DNA of 39,655 nt. Origin: Eremococcus coleocola DSM 15696. Its GTDB lineage: Bacteria > Bacillota > Bacilli > Lactobacillales > Aerococcaceae. The notes beneath the pieces are model-generated. The model worked only from the letters and a program-made list of their open reading frames with translations, made no database searches and was not told where the DNA came from. Positions 16,686-24,884 of this stretch are shown here, piece by piece. The stretch lies in NCBI RefSeq assembly GCF_000428865.1, contig NZ_AUAT01000023.1:1-39655 (forward strand), written 5' to 3'. A program made the translations under genes and the position numbers. The number at the start of each line of letters is the position of its first letter. The stretch's first letter is position 1.

Positions 16686-17129
16686 ATGAAAGATAATATT
16701 CGGATAGTGTTTGCTAAGGGTGACCAATTGTTTGAACCGAGTCGAAGAATTCGGCAAGAGGTTTTTGTGGGAGAACAAGAAATCCCTGAGGATGAAGAAT
16801 TTGATGGTCTTGATGGGGACGATACTTATTATGTTGTGGCTTTTGATGGGTTAAATCCAGTGGCAACCATCCGTTATGTCCCTGAACCTGGTCCAGATTT
16901 CCGGATCTCTCGGATTGCCACTTTAAAACCTTACCGTAACCAAGGTATTGCAGCCCTTTGTTTAGCAAAGATGGAAGACTTTGCCCAAAGCCAAGCTTAT
17001 CATCATTTCATCATTCATTCGGACCTGCGTGCACTAGGCTTTTATAAGAGTCAAGGCTACCAAGAATGTTCAGACCATTATTTTGAAGATGGGATTGAAT
17101 GTGTAACAGTTGATAAAACAATTAAATAA
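16686..17129 (+). CDS. GNAT-family N-acetyltransferase
   Basis: The 147-residue protein has the GNAT fold, with the acetyl-CoA pyrophosphate loop in PYRNQGIAALCL (R-x-x-G-x-A type). The N-terminal part, RIRQEVFVGEQEIPEDEEFD, resembles the ElaA/YjcF-like subgroup. The acceptor substrate is unknown. The start at 16686 follows AAGGAAAGGAAAAG; a longer in-frame reading from 16647 would begin 4 bases after rpiB without a proper site. It is the last gene of the tkt-rpiB transcript and ends at a strong terminator shared with the converging adhE gene. Confidence 0.8.
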   Translation: MKDNIRIVFAKGDQLFEPSRRIRQEVFVGEQEIPEDEEFDGLDGDDTYYVVAFDGLNPVATIRYVPEPGPDFRISRIATLKPYRNQGIAALCLAKMEDFAQSQAYHHFIIHSDLRALGFYKSQGYQECSDHYFEDGIECVTVDKTIK

Positions 17130-17133
17130 AATT

Positions 17134-17167
17134 AAAAAGGAATCGGTGGGTCGCCGATTCCTTTTTT
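17134..17167. terminator. bidirectional terminator between the GNAT gene and adhE
   Basis: AAAAAGGAATCGG (17134-17146) and CCGATTCCTTTTT (17154-17166) form a perfect 13-base stem with a 7-base loop. Terminal A and T runs on both sides let it serve both converging transcripts. Confidence 0.9.
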
Positions 17168-17193
17168 GTATCTATATCCTTTAGGAGGATAAC

Positions 17194-19836
17194 TTATTTA
17201 TATTGGCCGGGTTTTTCTGCGTAACCATAATATGCATTGGCCATAATTTCTTGCATATCTTTAATCATTGGCAGGCGTGGATTAGCTGGAGAACATTGGT
17301 CTTCATAAGCTAGATAAGCAATTTCTTCCAAGCTGTCCATAAAGTCTTTTTCTTTGATGCCTTGAGCTTTGAAGTTCATCTCAATTCCAACACGTTCACC
17401 TAAGTCATAAACTGCTTGGGCCAAATTAATTACAGCTTCTTCTGGGGTATCTGCTTTAAGTCCGATTAGTTTAGCAATATCTTGGTATTTTTCATTAGCT
17501 TTCCAATAATTGTATTTAGGCCAAGTAGCGGTTTTAGCAGGTTTAGTCCCATTGTAACGGATAACATATGGTAAAAGAATTGCATTGGTCCGACCATGGA
17601 CAGTATGGTGGAAAGCTCCAATTTTATGGGCCATAGAGTGGGACATGCCGAGGAAGGCATTGGCAAAGGCCATACCAGCCATGGTAGAAGCATTATGCAT
17701 TTTTTCACGGGCAGCAAAGCTATTTCCAGCTACTGATTCCTCTAGGTTTTCAAAAACCATTTTAATAGCTTGTAGGGCTAAACCATCTGTATAATCATTG
17801 GCTAAGGTAGAAGTGTAGGCTTCAATAGCATGGGTTAGCACATCCATCCCGGTATCAGCGGTAACAAAGTCAGGCACGGTCATAACTAAATCTGGGTCAA
17901 TAATCGCAATAGTAGGAGTTAGAGAGTAGTCTGCTAATGGGTATTTGCGTTGGTTTTTCTTATCTGAGATGACCGCAAATGGGGTCACTTCAGATCCGGT
18001 ACCTGAGGTTGTAGGAATCCCGATGTATTGAGCTTTTTCACCGAGTTCTGGGAATTTAAAGGCACGTTTACGGATATCCATGAATTTTTGAACTAAGTCA
18101 CGGAAGTCGATTTGTGGTTGTTCATAGAAGAGCCACATTACCTTAGCCGCATCCATAACAGACCCACCGCCAAGAGCGATAATGGTATCAGGTTGGAAAC
18201 CTTTGACAATTTCAGCCCCTCGGCGCACAGTTGAGATATCTGGGTCTGGTTCAACGTCAGAGAAAAGTTGGATGGTTACTTGATTTGACCGTGCTTGCAA
18301 TTGGTCAATTACCTTATTGACCAAACCGAGTTTCATCATGGAAGGGTCTGTGACAATCATTACTTTTTCAACGCCCTTCATAGTTGATAAATATTGGATG
18401 GCGTTGCGTTCAAAATATATTTTAGAAGGCACTTTAAACCATTGCATATTATTTCTCCGCTTTCCTAATTTTTTGATATTTAAGAGGTTAACTGCTGATA
18501 CATTATCGCCAACAGAGTTGTGACCATATGAACCACAACCGAGGGTTAATGAAGGGATAAAGGCATTATAAACGTCTCCGATACCACCGAATGAAGTAGG
18601 GGCATTCCAGATCACTCGAATGGCTTTAACAGCGGTACCAAAATCTTTGGCCAGTTGGTCGTCGTTGGTGTGGATACAAGCGGAGTGCCCTAAACCATTG
18701 AATTCAACCATGGCTTTGGCTTTAGCAATCCCATCTGCTTGAGTATCAGCTTTAAGGACTGCAATCACTGGTGAAAGTTTTTCGCGGGTGAGGGGTTCGG
18801 CTTCACCGACTTGACTCACTTCAGCGGCAAGAATATTCGTATCTTCGGGAACGGTAAAGCCAGCTTCTTTAGCAATCCAAGTGGCAGGTTTACCAACAAC
18901 ATCTGAATTTAATTTAGCTTCACCACAATTTTTGGACTTAGCCTTAGCGCCAAACATGAATTCTTCTAAGAGGGCTTTTTCTTTCTTAGTAACAAAGTAA
19001 GTATGGTAAGACTTAAATTCTTTAACGAAATCATCATAAATTTCATGATCTATAATTACTGCTTGTTCAGAAGCACAAACCATCCCATTATCAAATGACT
19101 TAGACATAACAATATCATGAGCAGCTTGACGGATGTCAGCAGACTTTTCAACATAAGCAGGTACGTTACCAGCACCAACCCCTAAGGCTGGTTTTCCGCA
19201 AGAATAAGCTGCTTTAACCATAGCGTTCCCACCGGTAGCTAGAATGGTAGCGACACCCTCATGATTCATTAAAGCGTTGGTGGCATCCATGGATGGTTCA
19301 TGAATCCATTGGATACAGTTTTCAGGTGCACCGGCTGCGACTGCAGCTTCATAGACAACTTGGGCTGCATGGGCAGAAGATTCTTGGGCAGCAGGGTGGA
19401 AGCCAAAGATAATTGGGTTACGGGTTTTTAAACAAATTAAGGCTTTAAAAATTGCAGTTGAAGTTGGGTTAGTCGTAGGAGTTAAAGCAGCGACAACTCC
19501 CACAGGTTCAGCGATGAGGGTTAATCCTGTTGCCTTGTTTTCATTGATGATGCCCACTGTTTTCTGGCCCCGCATATGATTGACCACATGTTCACAGGCG
19601 AATAAGTTCTTAGTGGCCTTGTCTTCAAAAACACCACGACCGGTTTCCTCTACGGCATGTTTTGCGAGCACACCATGTTGGTCTAGGGCAGCTACAGAAG
19701 CTTTAGCAACAATATAATCTACTTGTTCTTGATTAAGTAAGCGGAATTGGTCTAGAGCGATGAGCGCTTTTTGGACCAGGTTATCCACTTGAACTTCAAC
19801 ATTATTTTCTTCTTTGACTAAGGTTTGTTCTACCAT
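17194..19836 (-). CDS. adhE: bifunctional aldehyde-alcohol dehydrogenase
   Basis: The 880-residue fusion reduces acetyl-CoA to acetaldehyde and then ethanol, regenerating two NAD+. Residues 1 to about 440 are a CoA-acylating aldehyde dehydrogenase with catalytic Cys254 in NGMVCASEQA. Residues from about 460 are an iron-dependent alcohol dehydrogenase with GGGSVMDAAK, TSGTGSEVTPF, GMDVLTHAIEAYTS and the iron-binding histidines in MAHKIGAFHH and HGRTNAILLPY. The protein oligomerises into spirosomes in other bacteria. AGGAGG precedes the ATG. It is monocistronic, read from a promoter at 19893-19921 surrounded by Rex-like, Crp-like and cre sites, which fits induction when NADH is high and oxygen low. 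Confidence 0.97.
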   Translation of the reverse strand: MVEQTLVKEENNVEVQVDNLVQKALIALDQFRLLNQEQVDYIVAKASVAALDQHGVLAKHAVEETGRGVFEDKATKNLFACEHVVNHMRGQKTVGIINENKATGLTLIAEPVGVVAALTPTTNPTSTAIFKALICLKTRNPIIFGFHPAAQESSAHAAQVVYEAAVAAGAPENCIQWIHEPSMDATNALMNHEGVATILATGGNAMVKAAYSCGKPALGVGAGNVPAYVEKSADIRQAAHDIVMSKSFDNGMVCASEQAVIIDHEIYDDFVKEFKSYHTYFVTKKEKALLEEFMFGAKAKSKNCGEAKLNSDVVGKPATWIAKEAGFTVPEDTNILAAEVSQVGEAEPLTREKLSPVIAVLKADTQADGIAKAKAMVEFNGLGHSACIHTNDDQLAKDFGTAVKAIRVIWNAPTSFGGIGDVYNAFIPSLTLGCGSYGHNSVGDNVSAVNLLNIKKLGKRRNNMQWFKVPSKIYFERNAIQYLSTMKGVEKVMIVTDPSMMKLGLVNKVIDQLQARSNQVTIQLFSDVEPDPDISTVRRGAEIVKGFQPDTIIALGGGSVMDAAKVMWLFYEQPQIDFRDLVQKFMDIRKRAFKFPELGEKAQYIGIPTTSGTGSEVTPFAVISDKKNQRKYPLADYSLTPTIAIIDPDLVMTVPDFVTADTGMDVLTHAIEAYTSTLANDYTDGLALQAIKMVFENLEESVAGNSFAAREKMHNASTMAGMAFANAFLGMSHSMAHKIGAFHHTVHGRTNAILLPYVIRYNGTKPAKTATWPKYNYWKANEKYQDIAKLIGLKADTPEEAVINLAQAVYDLGERVGIEMNFKAQGIKEKDFMDSLEEIAYLAYEDQCSPANPRLPMIKDMQEIMANAYYGYAEKPGQYK

Positions 19837-19870
19837 AATAATCCTCCTAAATTTTTAATTTTCAGCAACT

Positions 19871-19888
19871 TTGTGATTTGTTTTACAA
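19871..19888. promoter_or_regulatory. Rex-like operator at the adhE start site
   Basis: TTGTGATTTGTTTTACAA matches the Rex-type palindrome TTGTGA-N6-TCACAA with one mismatch. It lies immediately downstream of the -10 box, over the expected transcription start, a position suited to repression by the NADH-sensing repressor Rex. No rex gene is in the window. Confidence 0.65.
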
Positions 19889-19892
19889 AGTA

Positions 19893-19921
19893 ATCATACA
19901 AGAAAAACAAGCATATGTAAA
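19893..19921 (-). promoter_or_regulatory. sigma-A promoter of adhE
   Basis: On the minus strand TTTACA (19921-19916) and TATGAT (19898-19893) are separated by exactly 17 bases. The untranslated leader would be about 50 nt. Confidence 0.7.
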
Positions 19922-19926
19922 GTTAA

Positions 19927-19944
19927 AAGTGAATAATATCACAA
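19927..19944. promoter_or_regulatory. Crp/Fnr- or Rex-type box upstream of the adhE promoter
   Basis: AAGTGAATAATATCACAA contains the palindrome GTGA-N6-TCAC. Its centre is about 50 bases upstream of the predicted start, next to the -35, a position typical for an activator. It fits TGTGA-N6-TCACA with one mismatch and the Rex consensus with two, so which protein binds is open. Confidence 0.55.
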
Positions 19945-19965
19945 ATAATTTTTAATTAATTTTAT

Positions 19966-19979
19966 TGAAAACGCTTTTA
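19966..19979 (-). promoter_or_regulatory. cre site upstream of adhE
   Basis: On the minus strand TAAAAGCGTTTTCA differs from the cre consensus at one position, and the plus strand also shows one mismatch. It lies about 85 bases upstream of the predicted start. From there to 20313 the sequence is AT-rich, with a 7-base hairpin (20156-20162 / 20174-20180) and no gene; no function is assigned. Confidence 0.6.
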
Positions 19980-20313
19980 AAACAAAGGAATTTTATATTG
20001 AAAGCTTTTATTTAGAATACTTTGTGAATAATATAACTAATTAATTATTGCGAGAAATTCCCACAGATACTTTTATCTTATTGTGTTTTTGAATGGCAAA
20101 TTGTTTTTATTACTAATCCTTGAAACAGATCATTAGGAAGGGATAGACAGGGTAAGATCAGGTTGGATAATTTCCTGATCAGGTGTCAAGGTCACAGGCT
20201 TGTCCAAGACTTAGTACTTATGTATGCGGAAGTGAGACTTAGGACTTGGCTAAATTTCTTTGTTACTATGTTTCCCAGTGTGAAGTTGGGTGGAGTAATT
20301 ATGGATATAATTA

Positions 20314-20349
20314 AGGGACTGTATCAAAGCTAAGCTTGATACAGTCCCT
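20314..20349 (-). terminator. terminator of the lipoprotein/ECF transcript
   Basis: A perfect 14-base stem, AGGGACTGTATCAA (20314-20327) with TTGATACAGTCCCT (20336-20349), surrounds an 8-base loop. It lies 115 bases past the stop of the ECF gene on the minus strand. Both flanks are AT-rich but lack a pure T-run. Confidence 0.7.
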
Positions 20350-20464
20350 ATAGTTTATTTAGTAATGAATAATTCTCTGGTGGTTTGGGGAATCTTGTGC
20401 ACGGTCGGTCTTTACTACATATTTTATAATCAGAAGTGATTGGATCCGAAAAGATACTGGCTGA

Positions 20465-20974
20465 CTAGAATCTATACTTTTGGATCAAAGGGGGAATAAT
20501 TGGTTGTAAGAGTAAAAAGAAAATAAGATTACCTATACCATGATAAGCGTCAAATAAGACACCATTGAAGTAGTAGACCCAAAAATGCTGAATCCCATAG
20601 AAAGGTGCTTGGATAAGGGAAATAATTAAACCATATAAAAAACCAATCGCTATCATATAAAAAGCCTGGATAAGGTAGCCTTCTCTTTTTAAAAATGGTG
20701 CAAATAGTTTAGAAATCAGGATTAAAATACAATAGGCGGTTATTTGGGCCAAGGTCCAGGGTCCAAAACCTAGGAAAAGATTCGATATAACAATGGTTAA
20801 ACTTGCGATTAAGATACTATCTTTTGCGGAGAGGTACCAGCAAACAAAAATAAGTAAGACGGTCACTGGTTGAACATTTGGTAGAGGGGCTAATAAGAGG
20901 CGTAAAATGAAACAAAGCGCCGCCATGAGAGCATCCCAAATAAGGCGGCGTAAATATTTTCTATCGGCTAACAT
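20465..20974 (-). CDS. ECF transporter S component (substrate-binding membrane subunit)
   Basis: The 169-residue, very hydrophobic protein has about six membrane segments, the size and pattern of energy-coupling-factor S components. The N-terminal WDALMAALCFILRLLLAPLP and the VQPVTVLLIF loop resemble the region by which S components dock on EcfT. It starts one base after the stop of the upstream lipoprotein gene, so the two are translationally coupled. No EcfA or EcfT is nearby, so it would use a shared module. Pairing with a DUF4430-like lipoprotein is a recurring arrangement in Firmicutes, where cobalamin or a related ligand has been suggested. The substrate is not established. Confidence 0.75.
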   Translation of the reverse strand: MLADRKYLRRLIWDALMAALCFILRLLLAPLPNVQPVTVLLIFVCWYLSAKDSILIASLTIVISNLFLGFGPWTLAQITAYCILILISKLFAPFLKREGYLIQAFYMIAIGFLYGLIISLIQAPFYGIQHFWVYYFNGVLFDAYHGIGNLIFFLLLQPIIPPLIQKYRF

Positions 20975-21376
20975 TTAGAAGTCCCAATCGTCCGTCAGAT
21001 CCCAAACGATACGATCATTATCTTTTACGATGATCTCTTTAGCACCTTTTTGACTCATTTGATCATTAATAATCAATTTCCAGTAACGGCCTTTATTTTG
21101 TCCTTGATTTGCCATAAGTCCATCGATGCCTTCAACCAAACCTTCTTTTGCTTGAATGGTGTAATTATCATGCATCACAGACAAAAGGTCCATGCCAGGA
21201 TCGAAATGAACTTCTTTGTTTGACTCTGCTTGATCTTCGCCTTGGACTTTAATCTCAATTACTGCTGTTTCATGTTGACCTGTTTCGGAGACTGAATTAT
21301 TAAGTTTAGGGTTGCAAGCAAATAAGAAAATTAGGGAAAGGAATAAGAGAGAAAATTTATACAGATTATTTTTCAT
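20975..21376 (-). CDS. DUF4430-like lipoprotein
   Basis: The 133-residue secreted lipoprotein has a lysine-containing hydrophobic signal and the lipobox LFAC with lipidated Cys21. The mature part resembles the transcobalamin-C-terminal-like, beta-grasp DUF4430 domain, with a MHDNYTIQAKEGLVEGIDG core and a final strand ending in WDLTDDWDF. Such domains are thought to hold small ligands at the cell surface and hand them to a membrane carrier. The stop codon directly abuts the start of the ECF S-component gene. TGAGGA lies about 6 bases before the ATG. Recognition rests on motif impression and context, not an alignment. Confidence 0.68.
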   Translation of the reverse strand: MKNNLYKFSLLFLSLIFLFACNPKLNNSVSETGQHETAVIEIKVQGEDQAESNKEVHFDPGMDLLSVMHDNYTIQAKEGLVEGIDGLMANQGQNKGRYWKLIINDQMSQKGAKEIIVKDNDRIVWDLTDDWDF

Positions 21377-21427
21377 ATATAATCCTCAATTCTTTATTTT
21401 TTTATTATTATGAGAATTTGGGTTGAC

Positions 21428-22447
21428 CTAGGCGTGGGCAATACAAACACATTCAGGTGCATTTGTATTTTCACTGATTAAGTTTAACCGCCCACTTTGG
21501 GTATCACGACTGAATAAAACTAGGTTATCTGAATCTTGATGACCAACTAATAAATATGCTTCACTTTCGTCGATGATAAAGTCACGTGGGATTTGACCAT
21601 GGCTATCAATGGTTTGGACTAAGTTAAGGTGACCTTGGTCATCCACAGCAAAGACTGAAAGGATATTATGGAAACGTGTTGAGGTATAAAGGAAGCGACC
21701 ATCTGAGCTAATTCGAATTGCAGCGCCATCTGCACGGTCAACTTTTTCATTAAAATTAGGATAATCAGCTTCAATTTCTAGATTACCCTCTGAGTCAATC
21801 CTAACTTCCAAGGTATGGTTATTTAACTCACCGATAATATAGGCCCTGTTTAGGTCTGGATGGAAGGCAATGTGCCGGGGCCCCATACCGGCAGGGGTGA
21901 TTAATTCAGATTGTACAGATAAGGACCCATCGGTCTTAACTTGGTAGACATATACTTTGTCACTACCTAAGTCGCAGACATATAGGAGGTCTTCTTTTTG
22001 GTTAAAACCAGTAAAATGGATATGAGATTGGTTTTGGTTAGGATGGACACTCGAACCATGATGTTGAATCCGTTGGGCAAGGTGAACATGTTTATTGGAA
22101 TCAAGTTGATAAATATCAATTGAAGCCTCATGATAGTTTGATACATAAATCGTTTGCGATGTTTGGCGGAAATTAATATGACAACCCGTTGCACCAGAAG
22201 CATAGGCTTCAGAAACTTTACGCCAAGAGCTATTCTGCTTCTCAAAAACCACTAAACCGCCTTGATCATCTTTTTTATTAAGGGCAAAGAGTAGGTCTTT
22301 AGTGGAATTTAATGCGACAAAAGTTGAACTATTTAGGTTAGCAATTAATTGAGTTTGACTCAAACTTTGGTCAGCTGGATTGAATTGGATTTCGCTAATT
22401 CCTTTATTTAAGCGTTTAGTATAACCACCTAAAATATAAGTCTGCAT
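21428..22447 (-). CDS. pgl: 6-phosphogluconolactonase (beta-propeller, YbhE/YkgB type)
   Basis: The 339-residue protein is a seven-bladed-propeller lactonase that hydrolyses 6-phosphogluconolactone in the oxidative pentose-phosphate pathway. Repeated blade sequences such as GPRHIAFHPDLNRAYIIGEL and ISSDGRFLYTSTR are visible. The N-terminus MQTYILGGYT fits the family, so the ATG at 22447, preceded by GAAAGGAAG, is chosen over an in-frame ATG 30 bases upstream. It is divergent from gnd, the next enzyme of the pathway. The lipoprotein gene begins 51 bases downstream on the same strand and may be co-transcribed. Some members of this propeller family act on other lactones; the gnd neighbour supports the assigned role. 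Confidence 0.85.
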   Translation of the reverse strand: MQTYILGGYTKRLNKGISEIQFNPADQSLSQTQLIANLNSSTFVALNSTKDLLFALNKKDDQGGLVVFEKQNSSWRKVSEAYASGATGCHINFRQTSQTIYVSNYHEASIDIYQLDSNKHVHLAQRIQHHGSSVHPNQNQSHIHFTGFNQKEDLLYVCDLGSDKVYVYQVKTDGSLSVQSELITPAGMGPRHIAFHPDLNRAYIIGELNNHTLEVRIDSEGNLEIEADYPNFNEKVDRADGAAIRISSDGRFLYTSTRFHNILSVFAVDDQGHLNLVQTIDSHGQIPRDFIIDESEAYLLVGHQDSDNLVLFSRDTQSGRLNLISENTNAPECVCIAHA

Positions 22448-22484
22448 GATAAGTCTTCCTTTCTTCCTTAAGTTCATTGTAACA

Positions 22485-22605
22485 AGATTGTTATCGAATT
22501 AAAAGTTTTAATTTAATGGCTAACTTTAGCAAAAAAATAGTTTTTTATTATCAGGAGTGTTATATTTAAAGGGAGCGCCCCAACGAGTGGGGTTGATAAC
22601 AATCT
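22485..22605. repeat. inverted 11-base motif shared by the pgl and gnd leaders
   Basis: GATAACAATCT occurs at 22595-22605 on the plus strand, just before the gnd ribosome-binding site. It also occurs on the minus strand at 22495-22485, in the pgl leader. Each divergent transcript therefore carries the same motif in the same sense. It may be an operator pair or an RNA-level element. A small CCCC/GGGG hairpin (about 22578-22592) precedes the gnd copy. Confidence 0.5.
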
Positions 22606-22618
22606 AGGAGGATGATTT

Positions 22619-24055
22619 ATGGAAAAAGCACAAATTGGTGTCATTGGTATGGCCGTTATGGGCAAAAATCTAGCTTTAAATATTGAAAGTCGAGGCTACC
22701 GGGTAGGGATTTTTAATCGGACTGGGTCTAAGACTGAAGCGGTTGTGAAAGAAAATCCTGATAAGAATCTACTTCCTTCTTATACAATTGAAGATTTTGT
22801 TGCATCTTTGGAAAAACCACGCCGCGTCTTAATTATGGTTAAGGCAGGGGCAGGAACCGATGCTGTAATTCAACAATTACTACCACTCTTAGAAAAAGAT
22901 GATGTTATGGTTGACTGTGGGAATACCTTCTATAAAGATACCATTCGGCGGGCCCAAGAATTAGATGGCTCTGGCATTCATTTTATGGGCATGGGCGTTT
23001 CCGGTGGTGAAGAAGGTGCCTTGCATGGACCATCCTTAATGCCAGGGGGACCTAAAGATGCTTATGATATTTTAAAACCTATTTTAGAACAAATTGCAGC
23101 TAAGGCACCTTCTGATAATAGTCCTTGTGTGACTTATGTTGGGGAAAATGGGGCCGGTCATTATGTCAAAATGGTTCACAATGGGATTGAATATGGAGAC
23201 ATGCAATTAATTGCTGAATCTTATGATTTGATGCGCCGCTATTTAAACTTATCTATTGAGGAAATTAAAAATTACTTTACTGAATGGAATCAAGGTGAAC
23301 TAGATTCTTACTTGATTGAAATTACCTCCGAAATTCTAGGTCAAAAAGATCCTGAAACTGACACGCCAATGGTTGATGTGATTTTGGATAAGGCCGGAAA
23401 TAAAGGTACTGGTAAATGGACTAGCCAGTCAGCCCTAGATCTAGGAGTTCCATTGCCAACTATTACGGAATCAGTATTTTCCCGTTTTATTTCGGCTTTG
23501 AAGGATGACCGCTTAGAAGCCAGTCAAGTTTTGACTGGACCTAAACCTGAACCAGTGACGGATGCTGAAGTCTTTGTTGAAGATATTCGTCAAGCTCTAT
23601 ATTTTTCTAAGATTATGTCTTATGCCCAAGGCTTTGTTCAAATGGCACATGCTGCTAAAGAAATGGATTGGAAGTTAGACTACAAGGAAATTTCAGCAAT
23701 TTGGCGGGGCGGTTGTATTATTCGCGCACAATTCCTAGAAAAAATTATGGCTGCCTACGAAAAGAATGGCACCCTTTCAAATATTCTTTTGGATGATTAC
23801 TTTAAAGAAATCGTCATTAATTACCAAAGTGCAGCGCGTAAGGTAGTGGCTCGCGCTGTCCAAGCTGGTCTTCCTGTGCCTGGTTTTGCTGCATCGCTAG
23901 CTTATTATGATAGTCTACGGACACCAGTTTTACCGGCTAATTTAATCCAAGCCCAACGGGATTACTTCGGTGCCCATACCTACCAACGGATTGATAAGGA
24001 AGGGACTTATCATTATTTATGGACTCAGGGTCAAGAAGAGAATTGGTCTGAATAA
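22619..24055 (+). CDS. gnd: 6-phosphogluconate dehydrogenase, decarboxylating
   Basis: The 478-residue enzyme oxidises 6-phosphogluconate to ribulose 5-phosphate and CO2. The Rossmann motif is [15 protein letters not shown] at residues 7-21, with NRT at the cofactor ribose site, which usually indicates NADP+. The active-site block [20 protein letters not shown] contains the catalytic lysine, and the C-terminal swap segment includes [15 protein letters not shown]. Length is typical. CTAGGAGGA precedes the ATG. Divergent from pgl, with a 15-base hairpin downstream. Together with the talC-tkt-rpiB operon the window encodes most of the pentose-phosphate pathway; zwf is not present. Confidence 0.97.
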   Translation: MEKAQIGVIGMAVMGKNLALNIESRGYRVGIFNRTGSKTEAVVKENPDKNLLPSYTIEDFVASLEKPRRVLIMVKAGAGTDAVIQQLLPLLEKDDVMVDCGNTFYKDTIRRAQELDGSGIHFMGMGVSGGEEGALHGPSLMPGGPKDAYDILKPILEQIAAKAPSDNSPCVTYVGENGAGHYVKMVHNGIEYGDMQLIAESYDLMRRYLNLSIEEIKNYFTEWNQGELDSYLIEITSEILGQKDPETDTPMVDVILDKAGNKGTGKWTSQSALDLGVPLPTITESVFSRFISALKDDRLEASQVLTGPKPEPVTDAEVFVEDIRQALYFSKIMSYAQGFVQMAHAAKEMDWKLDYKEISAIWRGGCIIRAQFLEKIMAAYEKNGTLSNILLDDYFKEIVINYQSAARKVVARAVQAGLPVPGFAASLAYYDSLRTPVLPANLIQAQRDYFGAHTYQRIDKEGTYHYLWTQGQEENWSE

Positions 24056-24083
24056 GATAGGTTAAGGTAGGGGAAAATATAAA

Positions 24084-24118
24084 AGACCTGGAGTTTAAGT
24101 CCGCTTAAACTCCAGGTC
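24084..24118. terminator. bidirectional hairpin downstream of gnd
   Basis: GACCTGGAGTTTAAG (24085-24099) and CTTAAACTCCAGGTC (24104-24118) form a perfect 15-base stem with a 4-base loop. The better T-tract lies on the minus-strand side, so it can stop both gnd and transcripts coming from the ArsR gene. Confidence 0.75.
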
Positions 24119-24129
24119 AATTATTATAT

Positions 24130-24162
24130 AAAAAATCCTATCCACAGGAGTCCCGAGATAGG
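24130..24162 (-). terminator. intrinsic terminator downstream of the ArsR-family gene
   Basis: On the minus strand CCTATC (24162-24157) and GATAGG (24142-24137) form the stem, followed by A and then TTTTTT (24135-24130). It ends a 3' region of about 150 nt after the ArsR stop, or a separate small RNA. Confidence 0.65.
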
Positions 24163-24213
24163 CTAAACGAATATTTCACACATGCTCATGAAATACCCTA
24201 TATATTGAATAAG

Positions 24214-24306
24214 TATTTGAATGCTCTTAGGTCATATTTGCTTAGTTCGGGTAACTAGTCACGCATGGTATCGTTTGAATGCTAGTCGTTTTAAGAGCTT
24301 CAAATA
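24214..24306 (-). ncRNA. candidate structured small RNA or 3'-UTR element
   Basis: A 15-base stem with a single bulge links 24214-24229 with 24292-24306 across about 62 bases. The loop contains an inner ACTAG/CTAGT pairing, and TTTGAATGCT is repeated at 24216-24225 and 24274-24283. On the minus strand it begins just after the ArsR stop and is followed by an intrinsic terminator at 24130-24162. It could be a stable 3'-UTR fragment. No known RNA family was recognised. Confidence 0.3.
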
Positions 24307-24314
24307 AAATAATA

Positions 24315-24578
24315 CTATTTGATATCCTTCACAATTTGCATAACTATAGGATTTGAAAGGCTATATTTAACATTGGTACCAGCGCGTTCAGCGTCAACAA
24401 TGTTACCAGCTTTTAATTTAGCTAGTTGTTGTGAAACTGTAGGTTGAGGTAACTCAACCGCATCGACGATTGCTCCCACCGTCATATGGTCAGCGTCACT
24501 GAGTAATTTAACAATGGTCAAACGAATCGGATGACCCAGTAACTTAAAAATTTGTACTAACTCATGTTCGTGTTGCAT
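24315..24578 (-). CDS. ArsR-family winged-helix regulator
   Basis: The 87-residue protein is almost only a winged helix-turn-helix: HPIRLTIVKLL at residues 16-26, then the helix-turn-helix with TVSQQLAKLKAGNIV. It has no cysteine, and the metal-binding ELCVC motif of classical ArsR/SmtB proteins is absent. It therefore probably senses something other than a thiol-bound metal, or acts as a simple repressor. GGGGGCAAG lies upstream. A minus-strand promoter with TTCACA (24648-24643) and TATAAT (24626-24621), spaced 16 bases, drives it. It is divergent from the DJ-1 family gene, a candidate target; it may also be autoregulated. Confidence 0.85.
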   Translation of the reverse strand: MQHEHELVQIFKLLGHPIRLTIVKLLSDADHMTVGAIVDAVELPQPTVSQQLAKLKAGNIVDAERAGTNVKYSLSNPIVMQIVKDIK

Positions 24579-24620
24579 GTTTATTTCTTGCCCCCATTCT
24601 TTTATAAAAACTATAACCCG

Positions 24621-24648
24621 ATTATATCATTTTTTAGTAAAATGTGAA
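24621..24648 (-). promoter_or_regulatory. sigma-A promoter of the ArsR-family gene
   Basis: TTCACA and a perfect TATAAT on the minus strand are spaced by 16 bases, 43 bases before the start codon. The rest of the 306-base gap 24579-24884 is AT-rich. It contains one Rex/Crp half-site, TTGTGAA at 24697-24703, and no clear promoter for the DJ-1 gene. Confidence 0.65.
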
Positions 24649-24884
24649 GCTATATGCAACTGATTTTTATGTAAAAAATCTAAATATCCTTTTAAATTGT
24701 GAATAATTTATGAACATTTTTGATGAAAATTATTAACATTTTATAAAATTGATAATCATCGGCTCTACTTTTTTATTAAGTAGACAAGTCATTATAACGG
24801 ACAATATTTCGAATAGCAAGCAATATATTTTAAAAGTTGAATTAAATTGATTAAATTGTACTTATATAGAAAAGGAGAGATAGT

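Noticed and set aside
24240-24300. tRNA-like appearance (TTCGGG and nested pairings)
   Set aside because: No acceptor stem, T-loop or anticodon arm of proper geometry could be formed on either strand.
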